From: Polaromonas sp.
GTDB lineage: Bacteria > Pseudomonadota > Gammaproteobacteria > Burkholderiales > Burkholderiaceae
Direction: 5' to 3'
Length of the DNA stretch: 64,000 nt
NCBI GenBank assembly: GCA_013823505.1
Contig: PNMH01000001.1
Location: 1-64,000 of the forward strand
Under the pieces are notes generated by a model. The model did no database searches and had not been told where the DNA came from. It saw only the letters and a program-made list of their open reading frames with translations. This document shows, in pieces, positions 19,751-28,096 of this stretch. Position 1 is the first letter of the stretch; each line of letters begins with the position of its first letter. The position numbers were made by a program, and so were the translations under genes.

Positions 19751-20484
19751 AGCAGCGTGCCCTGGGCGCCCGCCCCGCGATCGGGTGACGCCAGCAACGC
19801 ATCGGTGGAGCGGGCATCCGACAGATCAAACACCTCGGTCGCCTGGGGCCGCACCAGCTCAATGGCATCGGCCTGTGCCCCGTGCAGCCATGTGTGCCAG
19901 TCCATCGGATCGATGTGGGCCACAGCGCGCTTGTCCTGCTGGTCGGGCGGTAACTTCGGGTCGGGTTTGTGCAGCCGGCCCAGCAGCGGGTGGCCGTCGC
20001 AGTTGCAGGTGATCATGGTGAAGTTGGGCACCAGCTCGCCTGTTTGCGGATCGGTCCACTCAGACCACAGGCCCGCCAGCGCCCAGGGTGCACCGTCGGC
20101 GCGGCGCAGGCGCCACCAGATGTTCTTGCCGGTTTCCCAGTTCGGCTCCTGGTACCAGTCCGCCAGGATCAGGCAGCGTTGCCCTTGCATCCAGGGCTGG
20201 CGGTAGGTCACCCGTTCATGGATGCCTTCGATGCGGGCGTTGTTGGTGAGCACGGCGCGCGAGGCGGGACGCCGCGTGGCGCTGCCGGCGCGGATCATGC
20301 CCCATTGCCCCAGTCGCCCGACCAGCTGGGCCGACTCCCCCGCAACACCCGGCCTCACCATCAGCCCGGTCTGGAACGGCCCCACCGTGCCTGCCACGAA
20401 GTCTTCGACATCGACGCTCAGGCCCACGCTGCCGAGGTAGCGCTCGGCCGTGCCTTTGGGGGTCATGTTGTAGAGGTTGCACAT
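19747..20484 (-). CDS. SRAP-domain abasic-site-processing protein (YedK/HMCES-like)
   Basis: 245 residues of one SRAP domain. The start at 20484 gives MCNLYNMT, so Cys2 becomes the N-terminal nucleophile that forms a thiazolidine crosslink with abasic sites in single-stranded DNA. An in-frame ATG 12 bp upstream would destroy this. Other catalytic positions are recognisable but divergent: NNARIEG in place of NARSET, WYQE for the usual YEW, and LHKPDPKLP where HDRMP is typical. It belongs to the subgroup with the longer glutamate and histidine loops. It shields abasic sites from error-prone repair. Confidence 0.85.
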   Translation of the reverse strand: MCNLYNMTPKGTAERYLGSVGLSVDVEDFVAGTVGPFQTGLMVRPGVAGESAQLVGRLGQWGMIRAGSATRRPASRAVLTNNARIEGIHERVTYRQPWMQGQRCLILADWYQEPNWETGKNIWWRLRRADGAPWALAGLWSEWTDPQTGELVPNFTMITCNCDGHPLLGRLHKPDPKLPPDQQDKRAVAHIDPMDWHTWLHGAQADAIELVRPQATEVFDLSDARSTDALLASPDRGAGAQGTLL

Positions 20485-20603
20485 GGCGGGCGTCAATGCT
20501 TTGTGTGATGGCGAACAGACCGGGAGCGCAGCGGGTGATCAGATCGCCTTCAGGCAGAAACCGATGCACCTCGCCGAGGGCCGGCAGGCCTCAGGAGAAA
20601 ACC

Positions 20604-20663
20604 ATGTACATCGGCGGCGGCGCTCTGTTGCTCATCATCATTCTGTTCCTTGTGTTCCGTTGA
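20604..20663 (+). CDS. 19-residue hydrophobic microprotein
   Basis: A short frame, ATG to TGA, encoding MYIGGGALLLIIILFLVFR: a glycine turn and a single membrane-spanning stretch ending in arginine. A strong ribosome-binding site (AGGAGAAAACC before ATG) makes translation likely. It stands alone between the divergent SRAP gene and the converging glycosyltransferase gene. Very short MYIGGG-type membrane peptides occur in other proteobacteria (from memory). Function unknown. Confidence 0.55.
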   Translation: MYIGGGALLLIIILFLVFR

Positions 20664-20680
20664 ACCCTTGCTGCGAAGAC

Positions 20681-21397
20681 TCAGCCCTTTTGGTGCGGGT
20701 CTTCGCGCCTCTGTGCGTACCAGAGGTCCAGTCCCCGGCGTTGCTTCACCGCACCGAGGCCACCGCGAAACAGGTGGCCGAACAGCGTGAGCATTTCCCG
20801 CGCTGAATGCGTGCGCAGCTTGCGCCCCGAGCTCAACACTGGCTCACGCAGAATCACGAACTTCCCTTGCTGCTTGAGCGCTTGGCTCAGCCGAAGCTCC
20901 TCGGCCGCAAAGTAGGCCTCGTCGAACCCACCCACGGCTTCGAACGCGTCGCGCGTGCAGAAAAGAAAGCAGCCAGCCGCCAGGCGACTGACCTGCAGCA
21001 GCTTCACCACCACCGGCACCAACACCCGGGCGTACAGCGGCATGGCGCCTTCAAAGCGCACGACGGCGCCGCCGCCCACCGCACCGCCGTGCAAGGCCTG
21101 CAAGGCCAGACGAACCAGCGCTTCGTGCACCTGCGTGTCGGCATCGACAAAGATGAACACATCGCCCCGCGCGGCGCGCGCACCGGCGTTGCGCGTCGCC
21201 GCGATCTGCCGGTGCGCCACCGGCACCACCTGAGCGCCGTGCTCACGGCCGATGTCGGCAGTGCGGTCGGTGGAGCCGTCGTCCACCACGATCACCTCGC
21301 ACGCCTCGTCCAGTGCCTGCGCCACGGCGTTGATGGCCAGCAGGGTGGTGCCCAGCAGGCGCTCTTCGTTGTAGGCCGGCACGATGAAGGAGATCAT
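20681..21397 (-). CDS. family 2 glycosyltransferase
   Basis: 238 residues with a GT-A fold. FIVPAYNEERLL near 4-15, VIVVDDGSTDRTADI near 38-52, and the DXD-like FVDADTQV near 85-92 are classic GT2 motifs. A hydrophobic segment near 130-150 and a C-terminal region rich in arginine suggest membrane association. It would transfer a sugar from a nucleotide donor onto a lipid or polysaccharide. The start at 21397 (MISFIVPAYNE) is chosen because upstream residues are not family-like. No sugar-pathway neighbours help. Confidence 0.85.
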   Translation of the reverse strand: MISFIVPAYNEERLLGTTLLAINAVAQALDEACEVIVVDDGSTDRTADIGREHGAQVVPVAHRQIAATRNAGARAARGDVFIFVDADTQVHEALVRLALQALHGGAVGGGAVVRFEGAMPLYARVLVPVVVKLLQVSRLAAGCFLFCTRDAFEAVGGFDEAYFAAEELRLSQALKQQGKFVILREPVLSSGRKLRTHSAREMLTLFGHLFRGGLGAVKQRRGLDLWYAQRREDPHQKG

Positions 21398-21535
21398 GAG
21401 GCGCAGGTTAGCGGCGGGCCAGCGACTTCGCCGACGCGGGGGCATTGGGACTGGCGGTGAACACGTGTGACAACGGTGGCGGCCGGAACGGTGCAACATG
21501 GCGGCGCCCCGTCACCATCCAGCAGGCCCCATCCG

Positions 21536-22654
21536 ATGACCACCCAGTTCCAGGTTCGCAAGGACCAGATGGCCACCACCCGCGTGGTGCAACTGCCCGA
21601 CGCACCGCTGGCCGAAGGCGAGATCCGCGTGCGCGTCGAGCACTTCGCCTACACCTCCAACAACATCACCTACGCCGCGTTTGGCGACGCGATGAACTAC
21701 TGGCAGTTCTTCCCGGTGGCTCCCTTGGCCGACGACGTTGCCGCCTGGGGTGTGGTGCCGGTGTGGGGCTTTGGCGTGGTGGAGCAGACGCAGTGCCCCG
21801 GCGTGGCCGTGGGCGAGCGGCTGTACGGCTACTGGCCCATGGCCTCACACGCGGTGCTCACGCCCACGCGCATGTCACCCGAAGGTTTCTTTGACGGCGC
21901 ACCCCACCGCGCCGCGCTGCACCCGGTCTACAACCACTACTTGCGCTGCGCGGTGGACCCGATGCACGAAGGGACCCCCGAGCCGTTGCAGGCCTTGCTG
22001 CGCCCGCTCTTCCTCACCGCCTGGCTGATCGACGACTTTCTGGCCGACAAAGGCTTCTTTGGCACCACCCAAGAGGGGCGGCGCGGCGTGATGCTGCTCT
22101 CGTCGGCGAGCAGCAAGACCGCGTACGCCACCGCGGCCCAGCTGGCAAAACGGGCCGAGGTCGAGGTGGTCGGCCTCACCTCGCCGGGCAACGTGGCGTT
22201 TTGCGAAAGCCTGGGCGTGTACAGCCGCGTGCTCACTTACGACCAGCTGGCGCAACTGCCGGCCGACACACCCTGCGTGTACGTGGACTTTGCCGGCAAC
22301 GGCGCGTTACGCAAGTCCATCCACAGCCGCTTCACCGCGCTGGCTTACAGCTGTTCCATCGGCGGCACCCACGTGGACCAGCTCGCCGGTGGGCGCGACC
22401 TGGCTGGGCCGCGCCCGGTGCTGTTCTTTGCGCCGGCGCAGGCCAAGAAGCGCCACGGCGACTGGGGTGCGGCCGGTTTCAACGAGCGCATGGCGAAGGC
22501 CTGGCATGCCTTCATCGCTCAGGTGAACCACCCCGCAGCGCCCTGGCTGGTGGTGCAACACCACAGCGGCCCCGAGGCCGTGCAGGCCGCGCATGAGCTG
22601 GTCCTGAGCGGGCGGGGCGACGCGCGCGTGGGGCACATGCTGTCGCTGTCCTGA
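21536..22654 (+). CDS. DUF2855-family protein
   Basis: 372 residues. The layout recalls medium-chain alcohol dehydrogenases without zinc ligands: a GroES-like N-terminal half (EGEIRVRVEHFAYTSNNITY near 25-44) and a nucleotide-binding-like half with VMLLSSASSKTAYATA near 185. SKTA in this position and the VYVDFAGNG block near 248 are typical of DUF2855. A reductase role is suggested by the fold only. The start at 21536 removes a proline-rich non-conserved extension that begins at 21467. Confidence 0.82.
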   Translation: MTTQFQVRKDQMATTRVVQLPDAPLAEGEIRVRVEHFAYTSNNITYAAFGDAMNYWQFFPVAPLADDVAAWGVVPVWGFGVVEQTQCPGVAVGERLYGYWPMASHAVLTPTRMSPEGFFDGAPHRAALHPVYNHYLRCAVDPMHEGTPEPLQALLRPLFLTAWLIDDFLADKGFFGTTQEGRRGVMLLSSASSKTAYATAAQLAKRAEVEVVGLTSPGNVAFCESLGVYSRVLTYDQLAQLPADTPCVYVDFAGNGALRKSIHSRFTALAYSCSIGGTHVDQLAGGRDLAGPRPVLFFAPAQAKKRHGDWGAAGFNERMAKAWHAFIAQVNHPAAPWLVVQHHSGPEAVQAAHELVLSGRGDARVGHMLSLS

Positions 22655-22704
22655 GCGTGTGCCCCGGGGGGCGTGACTTTGCGCACAGAGACTGTGCCCT
22701 ACGC

Positions 22705-22713
22705 TGTGGATAA
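22705..22713 (-). promoter_or_regulatory. single DnaA-box match
   Basis: TGTGGATAA is the complement of the perfect DnaA box TTATCCACA, in the 137-bp gap between two converging genes. It is a lone copy with no AT-rich unwinding element, so an origin is not implied. Confidence 0.25.
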
Positions 22714-22791
22714 CCAGGTGGACAACCGCCACAACCCGCTGCCCGCCTCGCTCTGCGGGACGTGCTTAAAAATCAGGCGTTGGCGGTGGCC

Positions 22792-24846
22792 TCAGTACAG
22801 CCGCACGGCCACATCAAAATGCCAGGTGCGGCGGATCTCGACCACGTCGTACTGGCGGGCCAGGGCGGGTGGAAACGCCGGGTAGCTCGCCTGGCTGCGC
22901 ACGATGCGCTCGATGCCCTCGTCGATGGCCGCCACGCCGCTGGAACTCACGAAGGTCACGTTCTCCACCGACCCGTCGCTGCGAATCGCCACCGTCACCA
23001 CCGGCTGGGTGTGGGGCTGTTTGGCCGCTTCGCGAACCAGCTCGATGGTCATGTTCATCTGGATCTTGCGGGCCCAGGCCTCGGCGTACAGGATGAGATC
23101 GGTGTTGGGATCCGATCGGCCAAAGAGGCGGGCCCGGCGCGCGGTGCTCAGGGAGTAGGGCAACTGGTTGGCGGCCTTGGCCGCGGCGTCACGCCGGTCG
23201 GCTTCTTCGTTGAGCTGCCGGCCGATGGCCCGCAAGCGTTCCTCGCGCCTGGCTTCGTCCGCCTGCCGCTCGGCTTGCAATCGCGCGGCTTCGGTGGGTG
23301 CCGCTGGCTGAGCAGCCGCTGCAGCTTGCTCCGCCGCCCGCTGCGCAGCGGCCTGACGTTCACCCTCCAGGCGCTGCGCCTCCTGCCGTGAGGCTTGGGC
23401 CTGGGCTTGAGCTTGAGCTTGAGCTTGAGCTTGAGCTTGGGCCTGGGCTTGGGCTTGGGCTTGGGCTTGGGCTTGGGCCTGGGCGGCTTGCTGCCGAGCC
23501 GCTTCCTGCTGGGCGGCGGCCTGGCGCTCGGCTTCAGCGCGTGCGGCTTGTTCGCGAGCAGCCTGCTGTTGGGCCGCCGCTTGCTGGGCGGCCGCCGCGC
23601 GTTCTGCTTCCAGCCGCGTGGCTTCGGCTTGCGCCGCCTGTTGCCGCGCGGCTTCCTGCTGGGCGGCTGCCCGGCGTTCGGCTTCGGCGCGAGCGGCCTG
23701 TTGTTGTGCTGCCGCTTGTTGTGCCGCAGCCAGTTGTGCCGCGGCCTGGCGTTCGGCCTCCCGGCGCTCAGCCGCTTCGCGCTCTGCGGCCTGTTGAGCC
23801 CTGGCCTGCTGGGCCGCCGCTTCGCGTTCTGCCTCCAGTCGCCGTGCGGCTTCCGTACGCGCCGCCTGCTGCCTGGCCGCTTCCTGCTGCGCGGTGGCCT
23901 GCTGCGCCAAGGCCTCGCGCTCGGCTTCGGCCTGGCGGGTGGCTGCGGCCTGCGCTGCTTGCTGTGCCGCCGCCAGGCGCTCGGCCTCCAGCTGCCGTTC
24001 TGCGTCCACCTCGGCCGCTTTGCGCCGCGCCGCACCCTGGCGTTCAACTTCGAGGCGCGCGGTTTCCGCCTGCGCAGCTTCCTGGCGCGCCGCCTCTTGC
24101 AGGGCCGCCTGGCGCTCGGCTTCCGCGCGCGTGGCCTCGACCTGTGCCAATGCCTGTCGCGCGGTCGCCTCGCGTGCGGCTTGCTCTTGCTCCACGTTCA
24201 ACCGCGCGGCCTCAGCCCGCGCAGCCGCTTGTTGGGTGGCCTCCTCTTGTGCCGCAGCCAGCCTTGCGGCTTCTTGTCGGGCTGCCTCCAGGCGTTCCGT
24301 TTCCAGTTGTTGAGCTTCTTGGGCTGTGCGCTCGCGCAAGACAGCCACGGCCGTGGGTGCTGCTGCGGGTGCTGTGGGTGGTGCGCTGGGAACCACCACC
24401 GGCTCGGGCGGCGGCGGAGCCGCAGGCGCAGCGGCCTCAGTGGCCTCAGCAGCAGGATCGCCTGGCGCAGGCGAGGGGGCTGCTGCCGACGCACTGGCGA
24501 TGGGAAGCGGCTCGGGGCTGGGCACAGGGGGCGTGGCGGGAGGGAGGGCCGGGCGCGCCGCTGTCGCCGGCGTTGATGACGGGGGCAAGGGCGGTGCCTT
24601 GGGTGTGGCCGGTGCCATGGCCGGCTCGGCCGCCGGGCCCTGCGCTGGCGCCAGCACGATGCGCAAATCGGGCACCTCGATCCGCCGGTCCTGCCAGGGG
24701 AAACCCAGACCTGGCAGCCCGGCGCCCTGGCCGCCGTAGGTCAGGCTCAGCAGCAGCGCATGGAACAGCAATGACACCAGCAGCGCCACCCTCATGCGCC
24801 GGCGCTCGGCGATCGGGCGCGCTGGAAGAATGTGTGGGGGCTGCAT
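22792..24846 (-). CDS. TolA/TonB-like envelope protein with long Ala/Gln/Glu/Arg coiled coil
   Basis: About 684 residues. An N-terminal membrane helix (near residues 18-40) is followed by a proline/alanine-rich linker. A roughly 350-residue helical region built of AA(R/Q)xEAERQAA-like units contains an (Ala-Gln)15 tract. The C-terminal domain of about 120 residues has a TonB/TolA-like pattern (VVTVAIRSDGSVENV, then IDEGIERIVRSQASYPAFPPAL). This is the TolA architecture: inner-membrane anchor, periplasm-spanning helix, partner-binding tip. It follows OmpA- and FecR-domain genes on the same strand. The start is uncertain (24933, 24846 or 24795); none has a clear ribosome-binding site. Confidence 0.75.
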   Translation of the reverse strand: MQPPHILPARPIAERRRMRVALLVSLLFHALLLSLTYGGQGAGLPGLGFPWQDRRIEVPDLRIVLAPAQGPAAEPAMAPATPKAPPLPPSSTPATAARPALPPATPPVPSPEPLPIASASAAAPSPAPGDPAAEATEAAAPAAPPPPEPVVVPSAPPTAPAAAPTAVAVLRERTAQEAQQLETERLEAARQEAARLAAAQEEATQQAAARAEAARLNVEQEQAAREATARQALAQVEATRAEAERQAALQEAARQEAAQAETARLEVERQGAARRKAAEVDAERQLEAERLAAAQQAAQAAATRQAEAEREALAQQATAQQEAARQQAARTEAARRLEAEREAAAQQARAQQAAEREAAERREAERQAAAQLAAAQQAAAQQQAARAEAERRAAAQQEAARQQAAQAEATRLEAERAAAAQQAAAQQQAAREQAARAEAERQAAAQQEAARQQAAQAQAQAQAQAQAQAQAQAQAQAQAQAQAQASRQEAQRLEGERQAAAQRAAEQAAAAAQPAAPTEAARLQAERQADEARREERLRAIGRQLNEEADRRDAAAKAANQLPYSLSTARRARLFGRSDPNTDLILYAEAWARKIQMNMTIELVREAAKQPHTQPVVTVAIRSDGSVENVTFVSSSGVAAIDEGIERIVRSQASYPAFPPALARQYDVVEIRRTWHFDVAVRLY
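23395..23484 (-). repeat. hexanucleotide tandem repeat, 15 units
   Basis: Fifteen consecutive 6-bp units of TTGGGC, CTGGGC or TTGAGC (+ strand) encode (Ala-Gln)15 in the TolA-like protein. Five identical TTGAGC units in a row, and a later run of five TTGGGC, point to recent slippage. Because the unit is 6 bp, length changes keep the frame and would change only the length of the periplasmic helix. Confidence 0.85.
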
Positions 24847-24945
24847 CCGGTGGATTGTCGTATCCAAACCGGCGGGGTCGTCGACGGCTTCCCGCCGATC
24901 CACGCTCTGCGCCGGCGTTGCGTGCCCGACCATGGCGGCCCTGCG

Positions 24946-25575
24946 TCAGAAGACCAGGATTTCGACGCGCCGGTTCTTGGGGTCCGAGGCTCGCAAGCCT
25001 GTGGTGGTCAGGGGCTTGGTGTCGCCGAAGAACTGCAGGTCGATGTCCTTGAGGGTGGGGTCGCTGGCGCGGAGCAGGTCGGCCGCGGCCTCGGCCCGGT
25101 CGGCGGACAGTTTGAGGTTCCACTCATGGCTGCCGGTCGCATCGGCATGACCAAACACCGTGATGCTGGCGGGCCTGCGCGCGCGCACCGCCCGCAGCAT
25201 GGCCGGCACCAGGGCTTTGGACTCGTCGGTCAGCTCGGTCTTGTCCAGCAGGAAGTGCAGCACAAAGATCCTGGGCGCCAGCGGATTCGCCTTGAGCAGG
25301 TCGCCATAGGCGCCGTTGACCGTGTCGCGGCCCAGCGTCCTGGCCTGAGACGGTTCAGCGCTGCTGCCATTGACGGTTGTGTAGCTGAAGGCCCTGTCCA
25401 GGCGCTGCGTCCCCGACCCCGACTCGACCGCCACCGCACCCACCGTGCTGTCCTCTTCGGGCAGCAGAACGACGGTGGTTCTGGTGCTGGTCGGTGTCGC
25501 GCATCCAGCGAGAAAGGCGCCGGTGATCAGCAGCAGCGCCGCCAGCCGGACCCGGCGGGTCTGTGATGGCGCCAT
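24946..25575 (-). CDS. OmpA-domain lipoprotein
   Basis: 209 residues. A signal peptide with lipobox LAGC (Cys25) marks an outer-membrane lipoprotein. A C-terminal OmpA-like peptidoglycan-binding domain occupies about 100-209, with VFGHADATGSHEWNLKLSADRA near 139-160 and the final NRRVEILVF. It would tie the envelope to peptidoglycan. It starts 5 bp after the FecR-domain gene, so the two form an operon; the TolA-like gene follows about 99 bp on. Confidence 0.88.
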   Translation of the reverse strand: MAPSQTRRVRLAALLLITGAFLAGCATPTSTRTTVVLLPEEDSTVGAVAVESGSGTQRLDRAFSYTTVNGSSAEPSQARTLGRDTVNGAYGDLLKANPLAPRIFVLHFLLDKTELTDESKALVPAMLRAVRARRPASITVFGHADATGSHEWNLKLSADRAEAAADLLRASDPTLKDIDLQFFGDTKPLTTTGLRASDPKNRRVEILVF

Positions 25576-25580
25576 GGGGC

Positions 25581-26030
25581 TCAGTCCGCCTCGATGATGA
25601 AGCGCGTGCCTCGAACACCGATGGTCGCCGTGGGCGTGGCCACCTTCACCGACTCCGGTGACAGCTTGGCGATCATTCCCGATGAATACACCGCTGCTCC
25701 CTTGGCGAGGTAGACGAAGAACCCGAATTTCGACTGCTTGGGTTCAAAGGCGTAGTCGCGAACCTGGATGTCGGTGGACGGCCCGACGGTCAACTGCGTG
25801 CCGTCCTTGAACACGATGCCCGCCGAGGAGCCGGTGCCGGAGACGATGCGGTCCGAGACGAACAAGGTCGAGCCGGACACCGCGTCCAGCGTGGTGCCGT
25901 TGCGGGTGATGCCGATCTCGCCAGAGACGTTCTTGAACGTGGCGACCTGCTCGCCGTTGGCGTGGGCCGATCCGACAAATCCCAACGGTCCCACCAGTGT
26001 CAGCAGCGAGGCAAAGATCAAGCGCTTCAT
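25581..26030 (-). CDS. exported FecR-domain protein
   Basis: 149 residues. A signal peptide (about 1-25, ending AHA) precedes one FecR domain (about 28-140: VSGEIGITRNG, VSDRIVSGTGSSAGIVFKDG, then TPTATIGVRGTRF near the end). It has no sigma-factor-binding N-terminal helix domain, so it is not an anti-sigma FecR but the exported variant often found beside OmpA-type or adenylate-cyclase genes. AAGGAGAAC before the ATG at 26030 is a strong start signal. Confidence 0.85.
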   Translation of the reverse strand: MKRLIFASLLTLVGPLGFVGSAHANGEQVATFKNVSGEIGITRNGTTLDAVSGSTLFVSDRIVSGTGSSAGIVFKDGTQLTVGPSTDIQVRDYAFEPKQSKFGFFVYLAKGAAVYSSGMIAKLSPESVKVATPTATIGVRGTRFIIEAD

Positions 26031-26169
26031 CGGGTTCTCCTTGTGTGTGCCCCGGCGCATCCTGGGCTGCGGCCGACATTAAGGACCGGCTGGCCGCCTG
26101 TATGTTCGTTGCCGCGCATATCCCCGCCTGAGCGTCTCTTTCAGGTGAAGACCGTGATGAATGTCCGCT

Positions 26170-27087
26170 TCAGTCGGGCTGGCTCAGCTGGTTGCCCCAG
26201 CCCTCCACCGTTTCCTTGATCAAACGAGCCACGATCTTGCTGGCCGCCGTGAGCTGCCCCTGCTTGGGCAGGGACAGCGTCACGTGGCGGCGGCAGTCGG
26301 GGTTGACGATGCGGGCCGCCTGCAGGCGGCCCGAACGCAGCTCGTCCGCAATCGAGAACGGGCCGAGCAGCGAATACAGGTGGTCGGTGTGGGCCACCAA
26401 CTCCTTCTGCACACGCAGCGAGTCGGCTTCCACCTCGGCTTGCAGGGTGAAGCCCTTGCCGCGCGCGGTCTCATCCAGCACCGAGCGCCAGTGCGCGGGC
26501 CGGCGCGGCAGCACCAGGCGCAGGCCTTCGAGTTTGTGGAAGTCGACTGTCTCGCCCCGGGTGAGGGGGTCGCCCACGCGCGACACGAGGTAGGTGCCCA
26601 CCGTGGCCAGCAGGTGCTCGTCGGGGCTGGCCGGCTTCTGGTAGCGAAACAGCACGGCCATGTCCACGCTGGCGGTGTCGAGCAGGGCGTCCAGCTCACC
26701 ACCCTGGCCCTCGCGGATGTTGAGCTTGATCTTCGGGAAATCCGCCGTCAGCCGCTGGTGGAGCCGGGTCATCAGCGGGTGCGCGGCCGAGGGCAGGATG
26801 CCGAGCTTGACCTCACCCATCGGCTCGCCGGCATCGGTGCGGATGGCGGCGAGCAACTGGTCCGTGTCGCGCAGCCAGTTGCGCACCCGGGTTTCGATGT
26901 GCTGGCCCAGATCGGTGAGCACCACGCCCCGCCCGGTGCGCCGGAACAGGGCGCCGCCACAGGCCGATTCCAAGTCGCTGATCTGTCGGCTGATGTGCGA
27001 CTGCACTGTCTGGCGCTGCGCCGCCACCTTGGTGAAGCTGCCGAGTTCGGCCACTTCGAGAAAGAGCCGGAAGTCGTTCGGGTTCAT
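26170..27087 (-). CDS. LysR-family regulator, divergent from the FAH/hyu operon
   Basis: 305 residues. The N-terminal winged helix-turn-helix spans about 1-60 (FRLFLEVAELGSFTKVAAQRQTVQSHISRQI). A LysR effector-binding domain follows from about 92. It diverges from the FAH-family gene with a 128-bp gap containing a LysR-type palindrome. It most likely activates the downstream operon (FAH, hyuA, hyuB, 122-residue protein, COG0523 GTPase, Bug protein) in response to its substrate. Confidence 0.9.
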   Translation of the reverse strand: MNPNDFRLFLEVAELGSFTKVAAQRQTVQSHISRQISDLESACGGALFRRTGRGVVLTDLGQHIETRVRNWLRDTDQLLAAIRTDAGEPMGEVKLGILPSAAHPLMTRLHQRLTADFPKIKLNIREGQGGELDALLDTASVDMAVLFRYQKPASPDEHLLATVGTYLVSRVGDPLTRGETVDFHKLEGLRLVLPRRPAHWRSVLDETARGKGFTLQAEVEADSLRVQKELVAHTDHLYSLLGPFSIADELRSGRLQAARIVNPDCRRHVTLSLPKQGQLTAASKIVARLIKETVEGWGNQLSQPD

Positions 27088-27108
27088 GGGTTCTCCTGCG
27101 GTTCTGAT

Positions 27109-27124
27109 ATGCCTGATATGGCAT
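27109..27124. promoter_or_regulatory. LysR-type operator candidate
   Basis: ATGCC-TGATAT-GGCAT is a perfect inverted repeat in the gap between the LysR gene and the FAH-family gene, just 5' of the regulator. Position and T-N11-A-like geometry fit a LysR binding site. Confidence 0.45.
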
Positions 27125-27215
27125 GTCTGAAATCTCAGTTTGCATTCTATTCAGATGCCTGGTGCCTCCCTAGACTCCACCTCCATCACAACGAGACCCA
27201 CCGGAGAAGCACCCC

Positions 27216-28079
27216 ATGCGCTACGCAAGCTTTCAAGTCAATGGCCAGGCCACCTACGGCGTGGTGGATGGTGGAGGGCAGTACCGCCGCGCACCCGTCG
27301 CCTTTCAGGCGCGGCACGCCGATTTGAAGGCCGTGATCGCGGCCGATGCACTCGTCGCCCTGGCCGAAGCTGCCCTGGCGAGCGGCGAGCAGTTCACATC
27401 GGCCCAAGTGCGATTGCTGCCCGTGATTCCCAACCCCGGCAAGCTGATCTGCGTGGGCTTGAACTACAAGAGCCACGTGGCCGAAACCAAGCGCGCCGAC
27501 AGCGACTACCCCTCGCTGTTCCTGCGCTTCAACGACAGCCTGGCCGCGCACGACGACGTGGTGCTGCGCCCCGCGTTCTCGGAGCGCTTTGACTGGGAGG
27601 GCGAACTCGCTTTTGTCATCGGCAAAGGCGGGCGCCACATCGCCAAAGAGAAGGCCTTCGAGCACATCGCCGGCTACGCCTGCTTCAACGACGTGAGCGT
27701 GCGCGACTGGCAAAAACACACCCACCAGTTCACGCCCGGCAAGAACTTCCCCGGCACCGCGCCCTTCGGCCCGGTGCTGGTGAGCCGCGACGAAGTGCCC
27801 GACGTGACCGCGCTCACGCTGGAGACGCGCGTGAACGCCCAGGTGGTGCAGCACGCCAGCGTGGGCGACCTGATCTTCGACATTCCGACCATCGTGGCCT
27901 ACGTGTCGCGCTTCACGCCGCTGTCGCCCGGCGATGTGATCGCCACCGGCACCCCGGGTGGTGTGGGCGATCGCCGCGAGCCGCCGCTCTACATGAAGGA
28001 AGGCGATGTGGTCGAGGTCGAAATCACCGGCCTGGGCGTGCTGCGCAACCGCATCGGCACCGACCACACCGCCACCTGA
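27216..28079 (+). CDS. fumarylacetoacetate-hydrolase-family protein
   Basis: 287 residues. The FAH fold signatures are present: ICVGLNYKSHVAETKR near 78-93, the metal-binding glutamates in DWEGELAFVIGKGG near 125-138, FNDVSVRDWQ near 158-167 and GDVIATGTPGGVG near 240-252. Such enzymes hydrolyse or decarboxylate 2-oxo or 1,3-diketo acids with a divalent metal. It has a GGAGA site and starts an operon with hyuA 17 bp downstream. The exact substrate is unknown; acylpyruvate-type chemistry is a guess. Confidence 0.88.
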   Translation: MRYASFQVNGQATYGVVDGGGQYRRAPVAFQARHADLKAVIAADALVALAEAALASGEQFTSAQVRLLPVIPNPGKLICVGLNYKSHVAETKRADSDYPSLFLRFNDSLAAHDDVVLRPAFSERFDWEGELAFVIGKGGRHIAKEKAFEHIAGYACFNDVSVRDWQKHTHQFTPGKNFPGTAPFGPVLVSRDEVPDVTALTLETRVNAQVVQHASVGDLIFDIPTIVAYVSRFTPLSPGDVIATGTPGGVGDRREPPLYMKEGDVVEVEITGLGVLRNRIGTDHTAT

Positions 28080-28096
28080 ACCGGAGACCCTTCCCC

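Noticed and set aside
22655..22791. replication origin around the DnaA box at 22705
   Set aside because: Only one box, no AT-rich region and no replication genes nearby.
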